A stretch of DNA of 59,362 nt from a virus. The translations under genes and the position numbers were made by a program. The DNA lies in the IMG/VR virus record IMGVR_UViG_3300030106_002463, positions 1 through 59,362 of that record. One strand, given 5' to 3'. Under the pieces are notes generated by a model. The model did not search any database, was not told where the DNA came from, and worked only from the letters and a program-made list of their open reading frames with translations. This document shows positions 35,251-42,753 of the stretch, piece after piece; position 1 is the stretch's first letter, and every line of letters begins with the position of its first letter.

Positions 35251-35697
35251 TTATTCACCATCTTCCGCTTCGACTTCTTCTGCCCAGTCGTCTTCGTCTT
35301 CGGCTTCGTAAAAGATCCGTCGCGCGGGCTCTGGTATGCTTTTACCGACCGCCTCTCGACTCTCCGGTCGTTGCTCGATAGCTGTCTCTTCGTGACTCTG
35401 ATCGACACTGGCCTCCTCCTCTCCCCTTCGCCTCAGGATCCACGTCCTATCCACAGAGGAAACGTCGCCCCTTTCCAATCGGTCGAGTGTTTCCTTCAGC
35501 GTTTGGATCGTAGTTATCCGTGGCTTAGTAGCCCCGACTTCAATGTTACGGATAGTCACATTGGAGATACCCGAAGCAGCAGCCAGTCCATACCGGCTGA
35601 GCTTCAGGTTCATTCTTCGTTCTGCGATCTCTGAAACTCCGGCGACCATCTTTCCTGAGCCGTTACATATGGGACAGACTCGTTCGTTGCTTTCCAT
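35251..35697 (-). CDS. helix-turn-helix (XRE-like) transcription regulator
   Basis: A 148-residue protein. CPICNGSG at residues 8-15 is a half zinc-ribbon. Residues about 30-70 (LSRYGLAAASGISNVTIRNIEVGATKPRI, in part) form a lambda-repressor-like HTH with a conserved recognition-helix pattern. The C-terminus is very acidic (EDEDDWAEEVEAEDGE). It may bind one of the palindromes or promoter repeats in this genome. It overlaps the upstream gene as TAATG. Confidence 0.75.
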   Translation of the reverse strand: MESNERVCPICNGSGKMVAGVSEIAERRMNLKLSRYGLAAASGISNVTIRNIEVGATKPRITTIQTLKETLDRLERGDVSSVDRTWILRRRGEEEASVDQSHEETAIEQRPESREAVGKSIPEPARRIFYEAEDEDDWAEEVEAEDGE

Positions 35698-35912
35698 TAC
35701 TTATCCAAAAGCATCTTGATGATGTCTTCAGAAACAGAGAGGGTGGCCTGCCTGCTCTTGTCCTTCGCCCAATACTCAATGACTAGGTTGACACCAGCCT
35801 CGAATCCTTTTCGGTAGGCAAGCTTCTCTCTATTCCCTTGGGCCATGTAGATATTTTCTATTCCGGCCACTACTTCGCTTGCTGTCGCGATCGAATGGGC
35901 TTCGATTTTCAT
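35697..35912 (-). CDS. small helical protein
   Basis: The 71-residue protein is helical, with a YRKGFEAGVNLVIEYW segment and no recognised domain. Stop and start overlaps on both sides (TAATG, ATGA) place it firmly in an operon with the HTH regulator. Confidence 0.55.
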   Translation of the reverse strand: MKIEAHSIATASEVVAGIENIYMAQGNREKLAYRKGFEAGVNLVIEYWAKDKSRQATLSVSEDIIKMLLDK

Positions 35913-36157
35913 GATTCACCTTTCCCTTTTGGCTTCCAATCGCCAAAGATATCTTGAGACAAGTTATGCATTTCAACTGACAAAGAACGGATGTTGATCT
36001 TTGCTATCCCCAAGTCATTCTCAAGCTTTGTTTTTTCTGCGTGTGTGACGCCTTGCTTGGATAGCTTATCGATTATCTCATCCCTCTTTCTCTGTTCTTT
36101 TGTCAGCTCCCTATGCTTCTTATCTAGATCATCCTTTAGTTTCTTGATTGGTTTCAT
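35909..36157 (-). CDS. coiled-coil protein
   Basis: The 82-residue product, taken from MKPIKKLKDDLDKKHRELTK, is a Lys/Glu-rich coiled coil for most of its length and ends FGDWKPKGKGES. A longer start at 36208 is possible but would lie deep inside the upstream gene. It overlaps the neighbouring genes by a few bases on both sides. Function unknown. Confidence 0.5.
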   Translation of the reverse strand: MKPIKKLKDDLDKKHRELTKEQRKRDEIIDKLSKQGVTHAEKTKLENDLGIAKINIRSLSVEMHNLSQDIFGDWKPKGKGES

Positions 36158-36320
36158 CTTCACGCCTGATGATGATGCAATCTTCGCTGTCTTTCCCGAA
36201 GTCGCCATCCGTTGCGACTCTCTTTACCTCATCCAGCATGTCGTTAAGATACTGGCCTGGATTTGTACCGATGATCTTGCTTCCGTTCTTTCTGAAATTG
36301 TGAGAGATAGTCCAGCTCAT
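36129..36320 (-). CDS. small hypothetical protein
   Basis: From MSWTISHNFRKNGSKIIGTN the 63-residue protein is mixed alpha/beta and acidic at its C-terminus. GGAGGG lies seven bases before ATG 36320, which overlaps the upstream stop as ATGA. The longer upstream reading frame is rejected because it sits in the RHH gene. Function unknown. Confidence 0.55.
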   Translation of the reverse strand: MSWTISHNFRKNGSKIIGTNPGQYLNDMLDEVKRVATDGDFGKDSEDCIIIRREDETNQETKG

Positions 36321-36499
36321 GCGCCCTCCGACTCGTCGTAGTTGGTAAGGAAGTCGTTCAGGATGATCCGAAGCTGAGCAGCAGCGGGCCTGTGTTCCTT
36401 GACTGCGATCTCTTTGATGCGAGTCCATGCGTCAGCAGGTAGCTTCATCCTGACTTCACTGATCTTGTCAGTACCTAGGTAGTTGAACTTATCGGGCAT
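36317..36499 (-). CDS. ribbon-helix-helix type DNA-binding protein
   Basis: The 60-residue protein has a strand SEVRMKLPADAW followed by two helices (TRIKEIAVKEHRPAAAQLRI, IILNDFL). This is the ribbon-helix-helix pattern of Arc/ParD-like regulators. AAGGAGA precedes the ATG by five bases. It is a second RHH candidate for the phage operators. Confidence 0.7.
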   Translation of the reverse strand: MPDKFNYLGTDKISEVRMKLPADAWTRIKEIAVKEHRPAAAQLRIILNDFLTNYDESEGA

Positions 36500-36508
36500 T
36501 GTGTCTCC

Positions 36509-36943
36509 TTAGTTAACGATGTCGGAAGCGAAGGCCCATCGGTCTTCGTTCTGAACAGAGTTGTAAACGCTATACAGTTGATCCATATACGGAGTGTTTG
36601 CGAGTCGAGGATCCTCCTTGACCGCCGCATGGACTTCGTTCTTGAAGTTGGGGTAGGTAATATCTGCGCTGAGCATGGCTCCGAGATGGACCCAAGTCTC
36701 TGCGTTGATGATGATCCGGTATTCGTAGTCACGATTCTTGTATCGACTACCCGGATCGTCGTAACCCAAGATCTCCTCGTCACCGATAAGATCTCCGAAT
36801 CGATCCTTCAAAGACTCAAGGTGTTCCTTGTATCTGGATCGAACCTCGATAACTTGGTCGGTCGGATCGATATCTCCGTTGGTGATATTAGAACTGGTCT
36901 TGTTGACCACACTGAAAAATCCGTAAGTAGTAAAAACCCACAT
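36509..36943 (-). CDS. conserved hypothetical protein (MWVFT family)
   Basis: The 144-residue protein begins MWVFTTYGFFSVVNK and contains VIEVRSRYKEHLESLK and YEYRIIINAETW. I recognise this as a conserved small protein of phages and bacteria without a known role. AAGGGG lies nine bases before the ATG. It is probably a soluble alpha/beta protein. Confidence 0.6.
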   Translation of the reverse strand: MWVFTTYGFFSVVNKTSSNITNGDIDPTDQVIEVRSRYKEHLESLKDRFGDLIGDEEILGYDDPGSRYKNRDYEYRIIINAETWVHLGAMLSADITYPNFKNEVHAAVKEDPRLANTPYMDQLYSVYNSVQNEDRWAFASDIVN

Positions 36944-36946
36944 AGT

Positions 36947-37237
36947 CTATTCCCCTTTGCAATTTCTAGACTGAGGCACGACTACTCGCTTGTCCCACCG
37001 TGAGACATCGCGAACGTAGTCTTCGCCGTGTTCTGTGATGATCTGGATGAAGTGCTTCGCATCCTGAGCGGGGCAAGTAAACCTGCCGCCGCCGCACCGG
37101 ACGATAACGGGAGCGAGTCTGTCATTCTTAACAAGCTCACCCAAGCTCTTCTCGTCAAGCCACACATCGTCAAGCCACACATCCTGAGTGGCCTGATTCA
37201 TACGAGACTCTTTCGTATCGAAATCTTTAACCTTCAT
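36947..37237 (-). CDS. small hypothetical protein with internal tandem repeat
   Basis: The 96-residue protein contains VWLDDVWLDE near residue 20, produced by a perfect 15-bp tandem duplication of GTCAAGCCACACATC at 37154-37183. The duplication keeps frame. No domain is recognised. GAAGGGGTAACC precedes the ATG. Confidence 0.55.
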   Translation of the reverse strand: MKVKDFDTKESRMNQATQDVWLDDVWLDEKSLGELVKNDRLAPVIVRCGGGRFTCPAQDAKHFIQIITEHGEDYVRDVSRWDKRVVVPQSRNCKGE

Positions 37238-37239
37238 GG

Positions 37240-37422
37240 TTACCCCTTCGTAAGCTCACTCTGGGAGACGTGTCGGTAGGACTCGCCATCCTTCACCGCC
37301 CAGACCATTCGCTTCTTCCCTTTGTCCACAACCATAAGCCTGACAGCCTTCTGGTTGGGATCGCTCCGAAGCAACCACTCGCGATTGATCGAAGCTCCCT
37401 TCCTGTTTTTAATGCCACCCAT
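37240..37422 (-). CDS. small basic hypothetical protein
   Basis: The 60-residue protein is basic and beta-prone (QKAVRLMVVDKGKKRMVWAV) with no known domain. AAAGGG precedes the ATG; the gene ends three bases before the next one starts. Confidence 0.5.
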   Translation of the reverse strand: MGGIKNRKGASINREWLLRSDPNQKAVRLMVVDKGKKRMVWAVKDGESYRHVSQSELTKG

Positions 37423-37452
37423 GATACACCCTTTCCTTTCTATTGCAAGCCC

Positions 37453-38814
37453 TTAGTTTGCCTCTACCCGGATGGATCGACCGAAGTCACGGGGCGTAGC
37501 CCACCAGCCACCACGTCGCTGGGGAACCTCGACCCAAAGCACCGGCACACCCGGATCATTCGGGCATCGGAAGAACTCCATGTCAGAGATAACGATAATC
37601 CCGTTGACCTCAAGGTTCTCTTCGACGTACCGGAGAGCCATGTCGATGTCAGTCCCACCGGCAGCCCGCCGCCCCACCTGTGCAGGGAACTCGACCCCCT
37701 GCTCGTAGGAATCGCACGATACGATCCGGTGGTCGAAGACTACGACGTGAGCCATCGAAGGCTGAGCCACGTCAACGATTGACTTGGTTTCCTCAAGTGC
37801 GAGATCGAACATCGCCATGTCCATCGACCCGGAGGAGTCCACGAGGATCGCAATCTCCTCGGACTCCGGGATAACCGAAGGCATGTGAATGCCCATCGAT
37901 GCGTACCGCTTGTTGGGCTTCGTCCAACTCAAGTACCCATCGAATCCGGTCATCGCTTGCTCCACAAAGTCAGCAAGCTCAGCCCGCCAGTCTACGCGAG
38001 ACTTGGCAGCGATATCTCGGACGTGATTCTCGATAGATTCGGGAAGCTTCCCGCTGAGAGAAGCCGATGCCAGCGCGTTTTCCTGACGGATCGTATCCTC
38101 GAATTCAGCATCGCTGATTTCCTCAGGAGTCAACTCGCCGGGATCGACAACCTCGCCCCACTCGCTGATATCCGGCACCTCGTAGTCCTCGATGCCAGAG
38201 ACCTGTTCGCCTCGGTTCAGCCCCTCGTCCTTTCCGATAGGCTGTTCGTCAGAATCCTCCTCGTCTTCAGCATTCTCTCCTTCGGGCTCGCTCGGCTGGT
38301 CGGGCTTGTCCACACCGATGGACCCACCTCCCGGCGGTCCTTCGGGCTCGCCGTCCTCGCAAGGCTTACCCCCCGGCCCTTCGGGCTCCTCCACCTGAAT
38401 GTCCTTCAGGTAACGATAGATCTGCTCCATCGTCATCTCTGCAAACTGCGGATCGCAGAGTGCGTTATCGAGGATCGGGACGTTCGCCTTCTTAAGAAGG
38501 TTGTTCGCCTCCTGATCGGTAGCCTGCTGAACCAACTCCTTATCCTCAAGCTTGATGGATCGGGAGAAGTGCTTCAGGAAGACGTGCGCCCACTCGTGAA
38601 GCACAACGAACTCGACTTGGAAAGCATCGAGAGCGTTGATGAAGTGGGGGTTAACCCACATCGTGTTGCCATCAGTAGCAGCAGTCTTCACGTTGGTAGT
38701 CACGACGACACGCATCTTCGACACGTCGCCTTCGATCATCGGGAAGTCCAGCATTGCATGGATCTTCCCTCGATCCACCTTATCCATAATGTCATCGACC
38801 TTGATCGAATCCAT
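37453..38814 (-). CDS. DUF2201-type protein: metallopeptidase-like domain plus VWA
   Basis: The 453-residue protein carries LHEWAHVFLK (HExxH at 73-77) in an N-terminal metallopeptidase-like domain. A long acidic Gly/Pro/Glu linker spans about 150-240. The C-terminal VWA-like domain has the MIDAS motif DSSGSM at 326-331 and the second metal loop AGGTDIDMAL near 385-395. Such proteins pair with MoxR ATPases and act as metal-dependent remodelling or chaperone modules. The start at 38814 has AAAGGGG upstream; the partner ATPase gene lies two genes upstream. Confidence 0.85.
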   Translation of the reverse strand: MDSIKVDDIMDKVDRGKIHAMLDFPMIEGDVSKMRVVVTTNVKTAATDGNTMWVNPHFINALDAFQVEFVVLHEWAHVFLKHFSRSIKLEDKELVQQATDQEANNLLKKANVPILDNALCDPQFAEMTMEQIYRYLKDIQVEEPEGPGGKPCEDGEPEGPPGGGSIGVDKPDQPSEPEGENAEDEEDSDEQPIGKDEGLNRGEQVSGIEDYEVPDISEWGEVVDPGELTPEEISDAEFEDTIRQENALASASLSGKLPESIENHVRDIAAKSRVDWRAELADFVEQAMTGFDGYLSWTKPNKRYASMGIHMPSVIPESEEIAILVDSSGSMDMAMFDLALEETKSIVDVAQPSMAHVVVFDHRIVSCDSYEQGVEFPAQVGRRAAGGTDIDMALRYVEENLEVNGIIVISDMEFFRCPNDPGVPVLWVEVPQRRGGWWATPRDFGRSIRVEAN

Positions 38815-38827
38815 TTCGTTCCCCTTT

Positions 38828-39706
38828 CTATTGTTCCAATCCGAACATCTCAAAGTTATTGGCAATCTCGTCAGCCTTATCGGCAATCACATTGCGAAGC
38901 GGCTCGGAGTCCTTCAACTGCCGCTCGTCGAACTGCACCAGATTGTCGAGGATTTCTTTCTGGATGAGAGAAATCATCTCGTCGTCAGTGAAGTTGACCT
39001 TCGAGAGAAGCTCAGCATTTTCCTTTACGTTCGTGACGAGGGTCTTCCTGAATGCGGAGTCGCGTCCCGCTTCGGGATCGTAGTCCCGGAGGGACTTGCT
39101 CATCTTCAGAAGAGACTTGTAAGTAGGCACCAGAGAATCTGTCACCGACTTCTTCAGAGACTTCTCAAGGCTCTCGCGAACGTCATCCACAAACTCGTTG
39201 TCGAAGACATCGAGTAGATCGTCAGGATTCTCAACTGCCCGAGGCTTGATGAGTTCGAAGCTGAAAGATGCTCGGAACTCTTCCTTACTCGGAATCTCAC
39301 CTTCCTTGAAGAGATTCCCGGAGAAGTCCTTCACCTCCTCCAGCATCGAATCGAAACCGAACATAATGGTATCGATCCCAGCCTCAACCGAACGCTCCGC
39401 CATTCGGAAGTCGTTGCAGTATTCCTTAATGACGGGAGCCTTGCCGATACCCTCACCCTTCGCAGCTCGCTCGAAAGGAACAAGCCGCTGCCTGTGGTAC
39501 TTCGCCCACTTGTTTCGCTCCTGCGTGAAGGGGCGGAGATACTTCGCCGGAACAATCCGTCGGGTGAAAGTACCCACGTCAGCCGTTGCGTTATACGCAC
39601 TCGCAACAGCATCGACTCCTCGTTCGTCTTTTGTGCCACCCGTAGGCGCACTCGTTCGATAACCCGCGATCATCAAACCGCGAGACTTGTTTTCGTCAAT
39701 CATCAT
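38828..39706 (-). CDS. protein between MoxR ATPase and VWA partner
   Basis: The 292-residue protein is mostly helical with long charged C-terminal helices (about 190-290). No known domain is recognised. ATG 39706 follows the cassette AAAGGGGTTC and the array promoter at 39731-39759; a longer reading frame extends upstream into that promoter and is rejected. Its fixed place between the MoxR-like and VWA genes suggests it is the third subunit or the substrate of that system. Confidence 0.6.
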   Translation of the reverse strand: MMIDENKSRGLMIAGYRTSAPTGGTKDERGVDAVASAYNATADVGTFTRRIVPAKYLRPFTQERNKWAKYHRQRLVPFERAAKGEGIGKAPVIKEYCNDFRMAERSVEAGIDTIMFGFDSMLEEVKDFSGNLFKEGEIPSKEEFRASFSFELIKPRAVENPDDLLDVFDNEFVDDVRESLEKSLKKSVTDSLVPTYKSLLKMSKSLRDYDPEAGRDSAFRKTLVTNVKENAELLSKVNFTDDEMISLIQKEILDNLVQFDERQLKDSEPLRNVIADKADEIANNFEMFGLEQ

Positions 39707-39730
39707 GAACCCCTTTCGTTCAATGAGGGT

Positions 39731-39759
39731 ATGATAGCATACCCTTGACCCCTTGTCAA
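39731..39759 (-). promoter_or_regulatory. array promoter 1
   Basis: Minus strand TTGACA, 17-bp spacer, TGC plus TATCAT. It drives the three-gene MoxR-associated run from ATG 39706 leftward. A conserved GAACGAAAGGGGTTC block follows, directly before the start codon. Confidence 0.85.
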
Positions 39760-39762
39760 CCC

Positions 39763-40845
39763 CTAGTAGATAAGATGCGTGTTCGTCCTCATCCACTGGA
39801 GGAAACTGTCAGTCTTACCGATGCGAGACTCGACAGCATCGTTAGCGAAAACCGCCCGACAAACCGTCGGGAGTTTATCCACCCACCCGAGGATGTTCTT
39901 CACGTTCGAAGAGTCACCCTTCTCGACAAGCTTCGTGATAGTGGCGAGAGCCACGTCCGCATCAGACTCACCGGGAGCGGGAACATTCATCCCGTTCAGA
40001 ATCCCAGCGATATCAGGAAGGCGAGCGAAGATCCCGAGGAAGGCGACCATGCGGGCCGCATCCTCCTCGCCCAGCTCACCCTTTGCGAATCGGTAGACTC
40101 GCTTGTCATCACCGACCAGACCAATCTCATCTGCGCTTCGAGCATCCTTCCGGGTTCCCGTTACCTCGCAGCCCGAAGACTTGAGGATGTCAGCGAACGC
40201 CGTGATGGATCGCCCCGTAGCCTGCTGCCCGTTCATCCGACCATCGAACTTCTCGATAAGATCCTTATGGAAATTGCAGGCTGCGATGACACGTCGATCG
40301 ACTCCGTTGCGTCGAGCCCACTTCGTCCAGTCCTCGACCGAAGGAAGCCACTCGACACTATTGAACCGATCATCGAGAGCCCGAGGGAGTTTCCTCACAC
40401 CACACCCGTCCTCGATACGGTTAGACGTGGCAACGATATCCCACCCATCGGGAAGCACCTGATCCCGGATGCGACGTTCAGCAGTCAACTGATAGATCGC
40501 AGGGAAGTGAACCTGCTGGGCGTTGCCCAACTCCTCGATAACAAGGATCCCATGAGGCTCGTCCACCGGAAACCAATCCGGTCGGAGCCACGTCGTCACC
40601 TTGTTTTCGATATCGAGATAGGGCATCCCCTTGATCTCGGTAGGATCTTCCATCGAGAGACGGAAGTCTCGGTATCCCATCTCCTCGGGAGAGATCCCAT
40701 GATCCTTCCGGCGGGCCTCGAAAATCTCGCCACCCGGAGCGAGAGACATGGACTTGTTACACCCCGGCGGCCCCTCGACCTTTGCGGCCCGTCCCGCCCG
40801 GAGGACATCAAGTACCTGTTGCGTAGCCTCTTCAGTCAATCCCAT
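39763..40845 (-). CDS. MoxR/CbbQ-like AAA+ ATPase with altered Walker motifs
   Basis: The protein of about 360 residues has Walker A GPPGCNKS (Gly replaced by Asn before Lys), a Walker B-like ILVIEEL (Glu for Asp), sensor 1 DIVATSNR, and the LPRALDDRF segment typical of MoxR families. The altered residues may slow ATP hydrolysis. The start is ATG 40845, with GTG 40848 possible; promoter 2 and AAAGGGG lie just upstream. It forms a gene set with the VWA metallopeptidase-like protein at 37453. Confidence 0.8.
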   Translation of the reverse strand: MGLTEEATQQVLDVLRAGRAAKVEGPPGCNKSMSLAPGGEIFEARRKDHGISPEEMGYRDFRLSMEDPTEIKGMPYLDIENKVTTWLRPDWFPVDEPHGILVIEELGNAQQVHFPAIYQLTAERRIRDQVLPDGWDIVATSNRIEDGCGVRKLPRALDDRFNSVEWLPSVEDWTKWARRNGVDRRVIAACNFHKDLIEKFDGRMNGQQATGRSITAFADILKSSGCEVTGTRKDARSADEIGLVGDDKRVYRFAKGELGEEDAARMVAFLGIFARLPDIAGILNGMNVPAPGESDADVALATITKLVEKGDSSNVKNILGWVDKLPTVCRAVFANDAVESRIGKTDSFLQWMRTNTHLIY

Positions 40846-40874
40846 CACAAACCCCTTTCGTTTGATGAGTCACA

Positions 40875-40903
40875 ATCCTAGCACAAGGTTAACCCCTTGT
40901 CAA
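40875..40903 (-). promoter_or_regulatory. array promoter 2
   Basis: Minus strand TTGACA, 17-bp spacer, TGC plus TAGGAT, then ATCAAACGAAAGGGG before the MoxR-like start codon. The end of the upstream small basic gene overlaps its -35 region. Confidence 0.8.
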
Positions 40904-41038
40904 CCCCTTGTGTTTAATCTTTCTGGTGTACCCCTTGCCACCCTTCTTCGTTCCATGTCGGCCACCCTGAGGGAGTTGCATTTTGCGACTCGCTCTCCGC
41001 ATAGCCTTGGCGATTTCTTCGTTATCCATCTTCGCCAT
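40889..41038 (-). CDS. small basic protein, 49 residues
   Basis: ATG 41038 follows GAAAGGAATGCAAT and encodes MAKMDNEEIAKAMRRASRKM, then a Gly/Lys/Arg-rich tail ending KHKGLTRG. The coding end runs into the promoter of the MoxR gene. A 66-residue frame in the same place is less likely because of its weak start and composition. A nucleic-acid or ribosome contact is possible from charge. Confidence 0.5.
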   Translation of the reverse strand: MAKMDNEEIAKAMRRASRKMQLPQGGRHGTKKGGKGYTRKIKHKGLTRG

Positions 41039-41108
41039 ATTGCATTCCTTTCGACTTCGCCCGATGCGAGCAAGTCCTTCTCTGAAGTAGTTCCTCGCAC
41101 CTCACGAT

Positions 41109-41213
41109 CTAATTCTGGATGATGGATTCAATCAAGTACCAGAGCATCCCTGCCTGAATCACGATCGTGATGATTCCCCATACCATGAGTGCGTCAGCTA
41201 TCCACTTACGCAT
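41109..41213 (-). CDS. micro membrane protein C, 34 residues
   Basis: ATG 41213 overlaps the stop of the preceding micro-gene (AATGCGTAA). The product MRKWIADALMVWGIITIVIQ has a single hydrophobic helix and a short tail. It is the third of three coupled tiny membrane genes downstream of promoter 3. Confidence 0.6.
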   Translation of the reverse strand: MRKWIADALMVWGIITIVIQAGMLWYLIESIIQN

Positions 41214-41295
41214 TGAAGTACCAGAGAACAATCGTTTCGATAAAGATTGCGATGGCTCCCACCACCATTATTGCTTCACTCATTAGGGGGTTCAT
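41206..41295 (-). CDS. micro membrane protein B, 29 residues
   Basis: ATG 41295 overlaps the stop of the first micro-gene by one base (TAATG). The product MNPLMSEAIMVVGAIAIFIE is almost entirely one hydrophobic helix. Coupling on both sides supports translation. Confidence 0.6.
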   Translation of the reverse strand: MNPLMSEAIMVVGAIAIFIETIVLWYFNA

Positions 41296-41375
41296 TACAT
41301 GAACCTCCCCAGCATCAAGTGAATCGAGAGCAGCGTGATATACGCAAACCCCATACACATAAGAAAATCAATCAT
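41295..41375 (-). CDS. micro membrane protein A, 26 residues
   Basis: ATG 41375 follows promoter 3 and the SD-like run AAGGGGGTGAGAGGG. The product MIDFLMCMGFAYITLLSIHL is a single membrane span. It is the first of three overlapping tiny membrane genes; function unknown. Confidence 0.6.
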   Translation of the reverse strand: MIDFLMCMGFAYITLLSIHLMLGRFM

Positions 41376-41404
41376 CCCTCTCACCCCCTTCGTTCGATAG
41401 GACA

Positions 41405-41433
41405 ATGGTAGCATACCGCTACCCCTTTGTCAA
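41405..41433 (-). promoter_or_regulatory. array promoter 3
   Basis: Minus strand TTGACA, 17-bp spacer, TGC plus TACCAT. It precedes the three membrane micro-genes. The conserved TCGAACGAAGGGGG leader lies downstream. Confidence 0.85.
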
Positions 41434-41634
41434 CCCCTCTTCAATCGTTCCGACAATCCGCTTGGCGATATCCTCACCGAAGTAAATGGTAGACACGTTG
41501 CCATCAGACCCGATCAATTCGATTCCAAACCTTTCGACACTTCCGTCATTGAAGACTCGGATTTCACCACTCTCATCACGAGACTTGAAGTCCGTCCCGT
41601 TTTCGAAGTAAACGATCTCGCAATCAGTCTGCAC
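41419..41634 (-). CDS. small beta-rich acidic protein
   Basis: The 71-residue product has repeated beta strands (CEIVYFENGTDF, SGEIRVFNDG) and is acidic. It starts with GTG directly after the previous stop, downstream of AAAGGGGAACT. Its last codons run through the -35 of promoter 3. Function unknown. Confidence 0.6.
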   Translation of the reverse strand: MQTDCEIVYFENGTDFKSRDESGEIRVFNDGSVERFGIELIGSDGNVSTIYFGEDIAKRIVGTIEEGLTKG

Positions 41635-41955
41635 TTAGTTCCCCTTTCCCTCATTGAACCATGCTTCCAGCGAGTACGGTTCCCACTCCTCGACTTCCCC
41701 CATGAGGGAGACAATCTCGGACGCATCGACCTCGATGAAATTGTCCGCGTGATTTTTTCCTCGACACTGTACAAAGAAGTCGTCAGTCACATATCGCCCC
41801 GTGCGCTCGTCAACTACACCGACCTCTACTTTGTCGGGATTGACGTTGCTATCGACGATGGTGATGGTGACGCCGTTGTCGAACGTGGCATACACCTTTG
41901 TGAAAACTTGACGCCCCTCGCATAGCTCGCTGCGCTCAATTCTTACGCTACTCAC
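41635..41955 (-). CDS. small acidic beta-rich protein
   Basis: The 106-residue protein has a beta-rich N-terminal half (VFTKVYATFDNGVTITIVDS) and an acidic helical end. The GTG start at 41955 follows GAAAGGGGTTCAA and promoter 4. It may form a two-gene unit with the following 71-residue protein. No family is recognised. Confidence 0.6.
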   Translation of the reverse strand: MSSVRIERSELCEGRQVFTKVYATFDNGVTITIVDSNVNPDKVEVGVVDERTGRYVTDDFFVQCRGKNHADNFIEVDASEIVSLMGEVEEWEPYSLEAWFNEGKGN

Positions 41956-41983
41956 TTGAACCCCTTTCGTTCAGTATGGGGAG

Positions 41984-42012
41984 AGCATAGCACATGCTCC
42001 CCCCATTGTCAA
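41984..42012 (-). promoter_or_regulatory. array promoter 4
   Basis: Minus strand TTGACA, 17-bp spacer, TGC plus TATGCT, then CTGAACGAAAGGGGTTC before the GTG start at 41955. Confidence 0.85.
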
Positions 42013-42016
42013 CCCC

Positions 42017-42685
42017 CTATCGATTCGTCCACCGCTGGCGGCACACGGGGCCGATACCCAATTCGACAGACTTCTTTTCAGTAAGCTCTCGACCGCAGGC
42101 GGAGCAGGCTCCCGAAGCTTTTCCGTGGTCACGCAGGGTGCCATCGGGGTCAGCGTTCAGAGCGCGTAGCATTTCCACCACACCCTCCGGGCAGTCCTTA
42201 CTCGGGGTGAATTCCCCATCCCGGTCGATCTTCCCGAAATACTTCCGATCCGGCGAGTAGAAATCCTTCACGCCGTTATCGAGGAAGACGCATCCCGGAT
42301 TCTTGGATCGGTCGCCAGCCCTCCGGGCTTTAACTTCGATCCCGTCCACCATGAAGCGAAGCTTCGGGTACTTGATAGACTCCGCAGCCTTATCGAAGAG
42401 TGCGATGACTCCCGGCACGCTTTCGCCACTCACCTTCGGCCCTTCCATGATGGCCTCGTTCGTGTCGAAGAAGTCCCGCAGGAATGCGTCCGCAGTCTCC
42501 CGATTCAGTTGCTCCATCTTCTTTCGGATGATCCACTCCGAGACGTAGGTTTTACCTCCCTCCTCTCGGATCATCTTCTTAGGGATGAAGACTCGTTCCC
42601 GTCGTCCACCATCCTGCACATCGAATGCGATTGCTTTGGCCGACTCCCATACCGGGAGATCCGTTGCCAGAAAATATGCGTTCAT
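42017..42685 (-). CDS. DUF6011-like zinc-ribbon protein
   Basis: The 222-residue protein ends with CSACGRELTEKKS...GIGPVCRQRW, a Cys-rich module like DUF6011 with the typical GIGPVC loop. The N-terminal 150 residues are alpha/beta without a known domain. ATG 42685 follows AAAGGGGTTTACG and promoter 5; the longer frame would include the promoter. Confidence 0.7.
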   Translation of the reverse strand: MNAYFLATDLPVWESAKAIAFDVQDGGRRERVFIPKKMIREEGGKTYVSEWIIRKKMEQLNRETADAFLRDFFDTNEAIMEGPKVSGESVPGVIALFDKAAESIKYPKLRFMVDGIEVKARRAGDRSKNPGCVFLDNGVKDFYSPDRKYFGKIDRDGEFTPSKDCPEGVVEMLRALNADPDGTLRDHGKASGACSACGRELTEKKSVELGIGPVCRQRWTNR

Positions 42686-42716
42686 CGTAAACCCCTTTCG
42701 TTTGTTCGATGAGACA

Positions 42717-42745
42717 AGCTTAGCACAAGCTTGCCACCTTGTCAA
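42717..42745 (-). promoter_or_regulatory. array promoter 5
   Basis: Minus strand TTGACA, 17-bp spacer, TGC plus TAAGCT, followed by ATCGAACAAACGAAAGGGG before ATG 42685. Confidence 0.87.
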
Positions 42746-42753
42746 CCCTGTGG

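Noticed and set aside
37885-38967. Rightward open frame of 360 codons opposite the VWA-metallopeptidase gene
   Set aside because: Antisense to a gene with HExxH and MIDAS motifs, with biased composition (Leu/Arg/His/Pro); no start signal.
39745-40881. Long rightward open frame (378 codons) opposite the MoxR-like gene
   Set aside because: It lies entirely antisense to a gene with clear AAA+ motifs, and lacks a ribosome site and any domain pattern; it is a frame shadow of GC-biased coding sequence.
40900-41100. 66-codon frame overlapping the small basic gene at 40889-41038
   Set aside because: Weak start context; the alternative frame has a good SD, a more natural composition and a better fit to neighbouring gene spacing.
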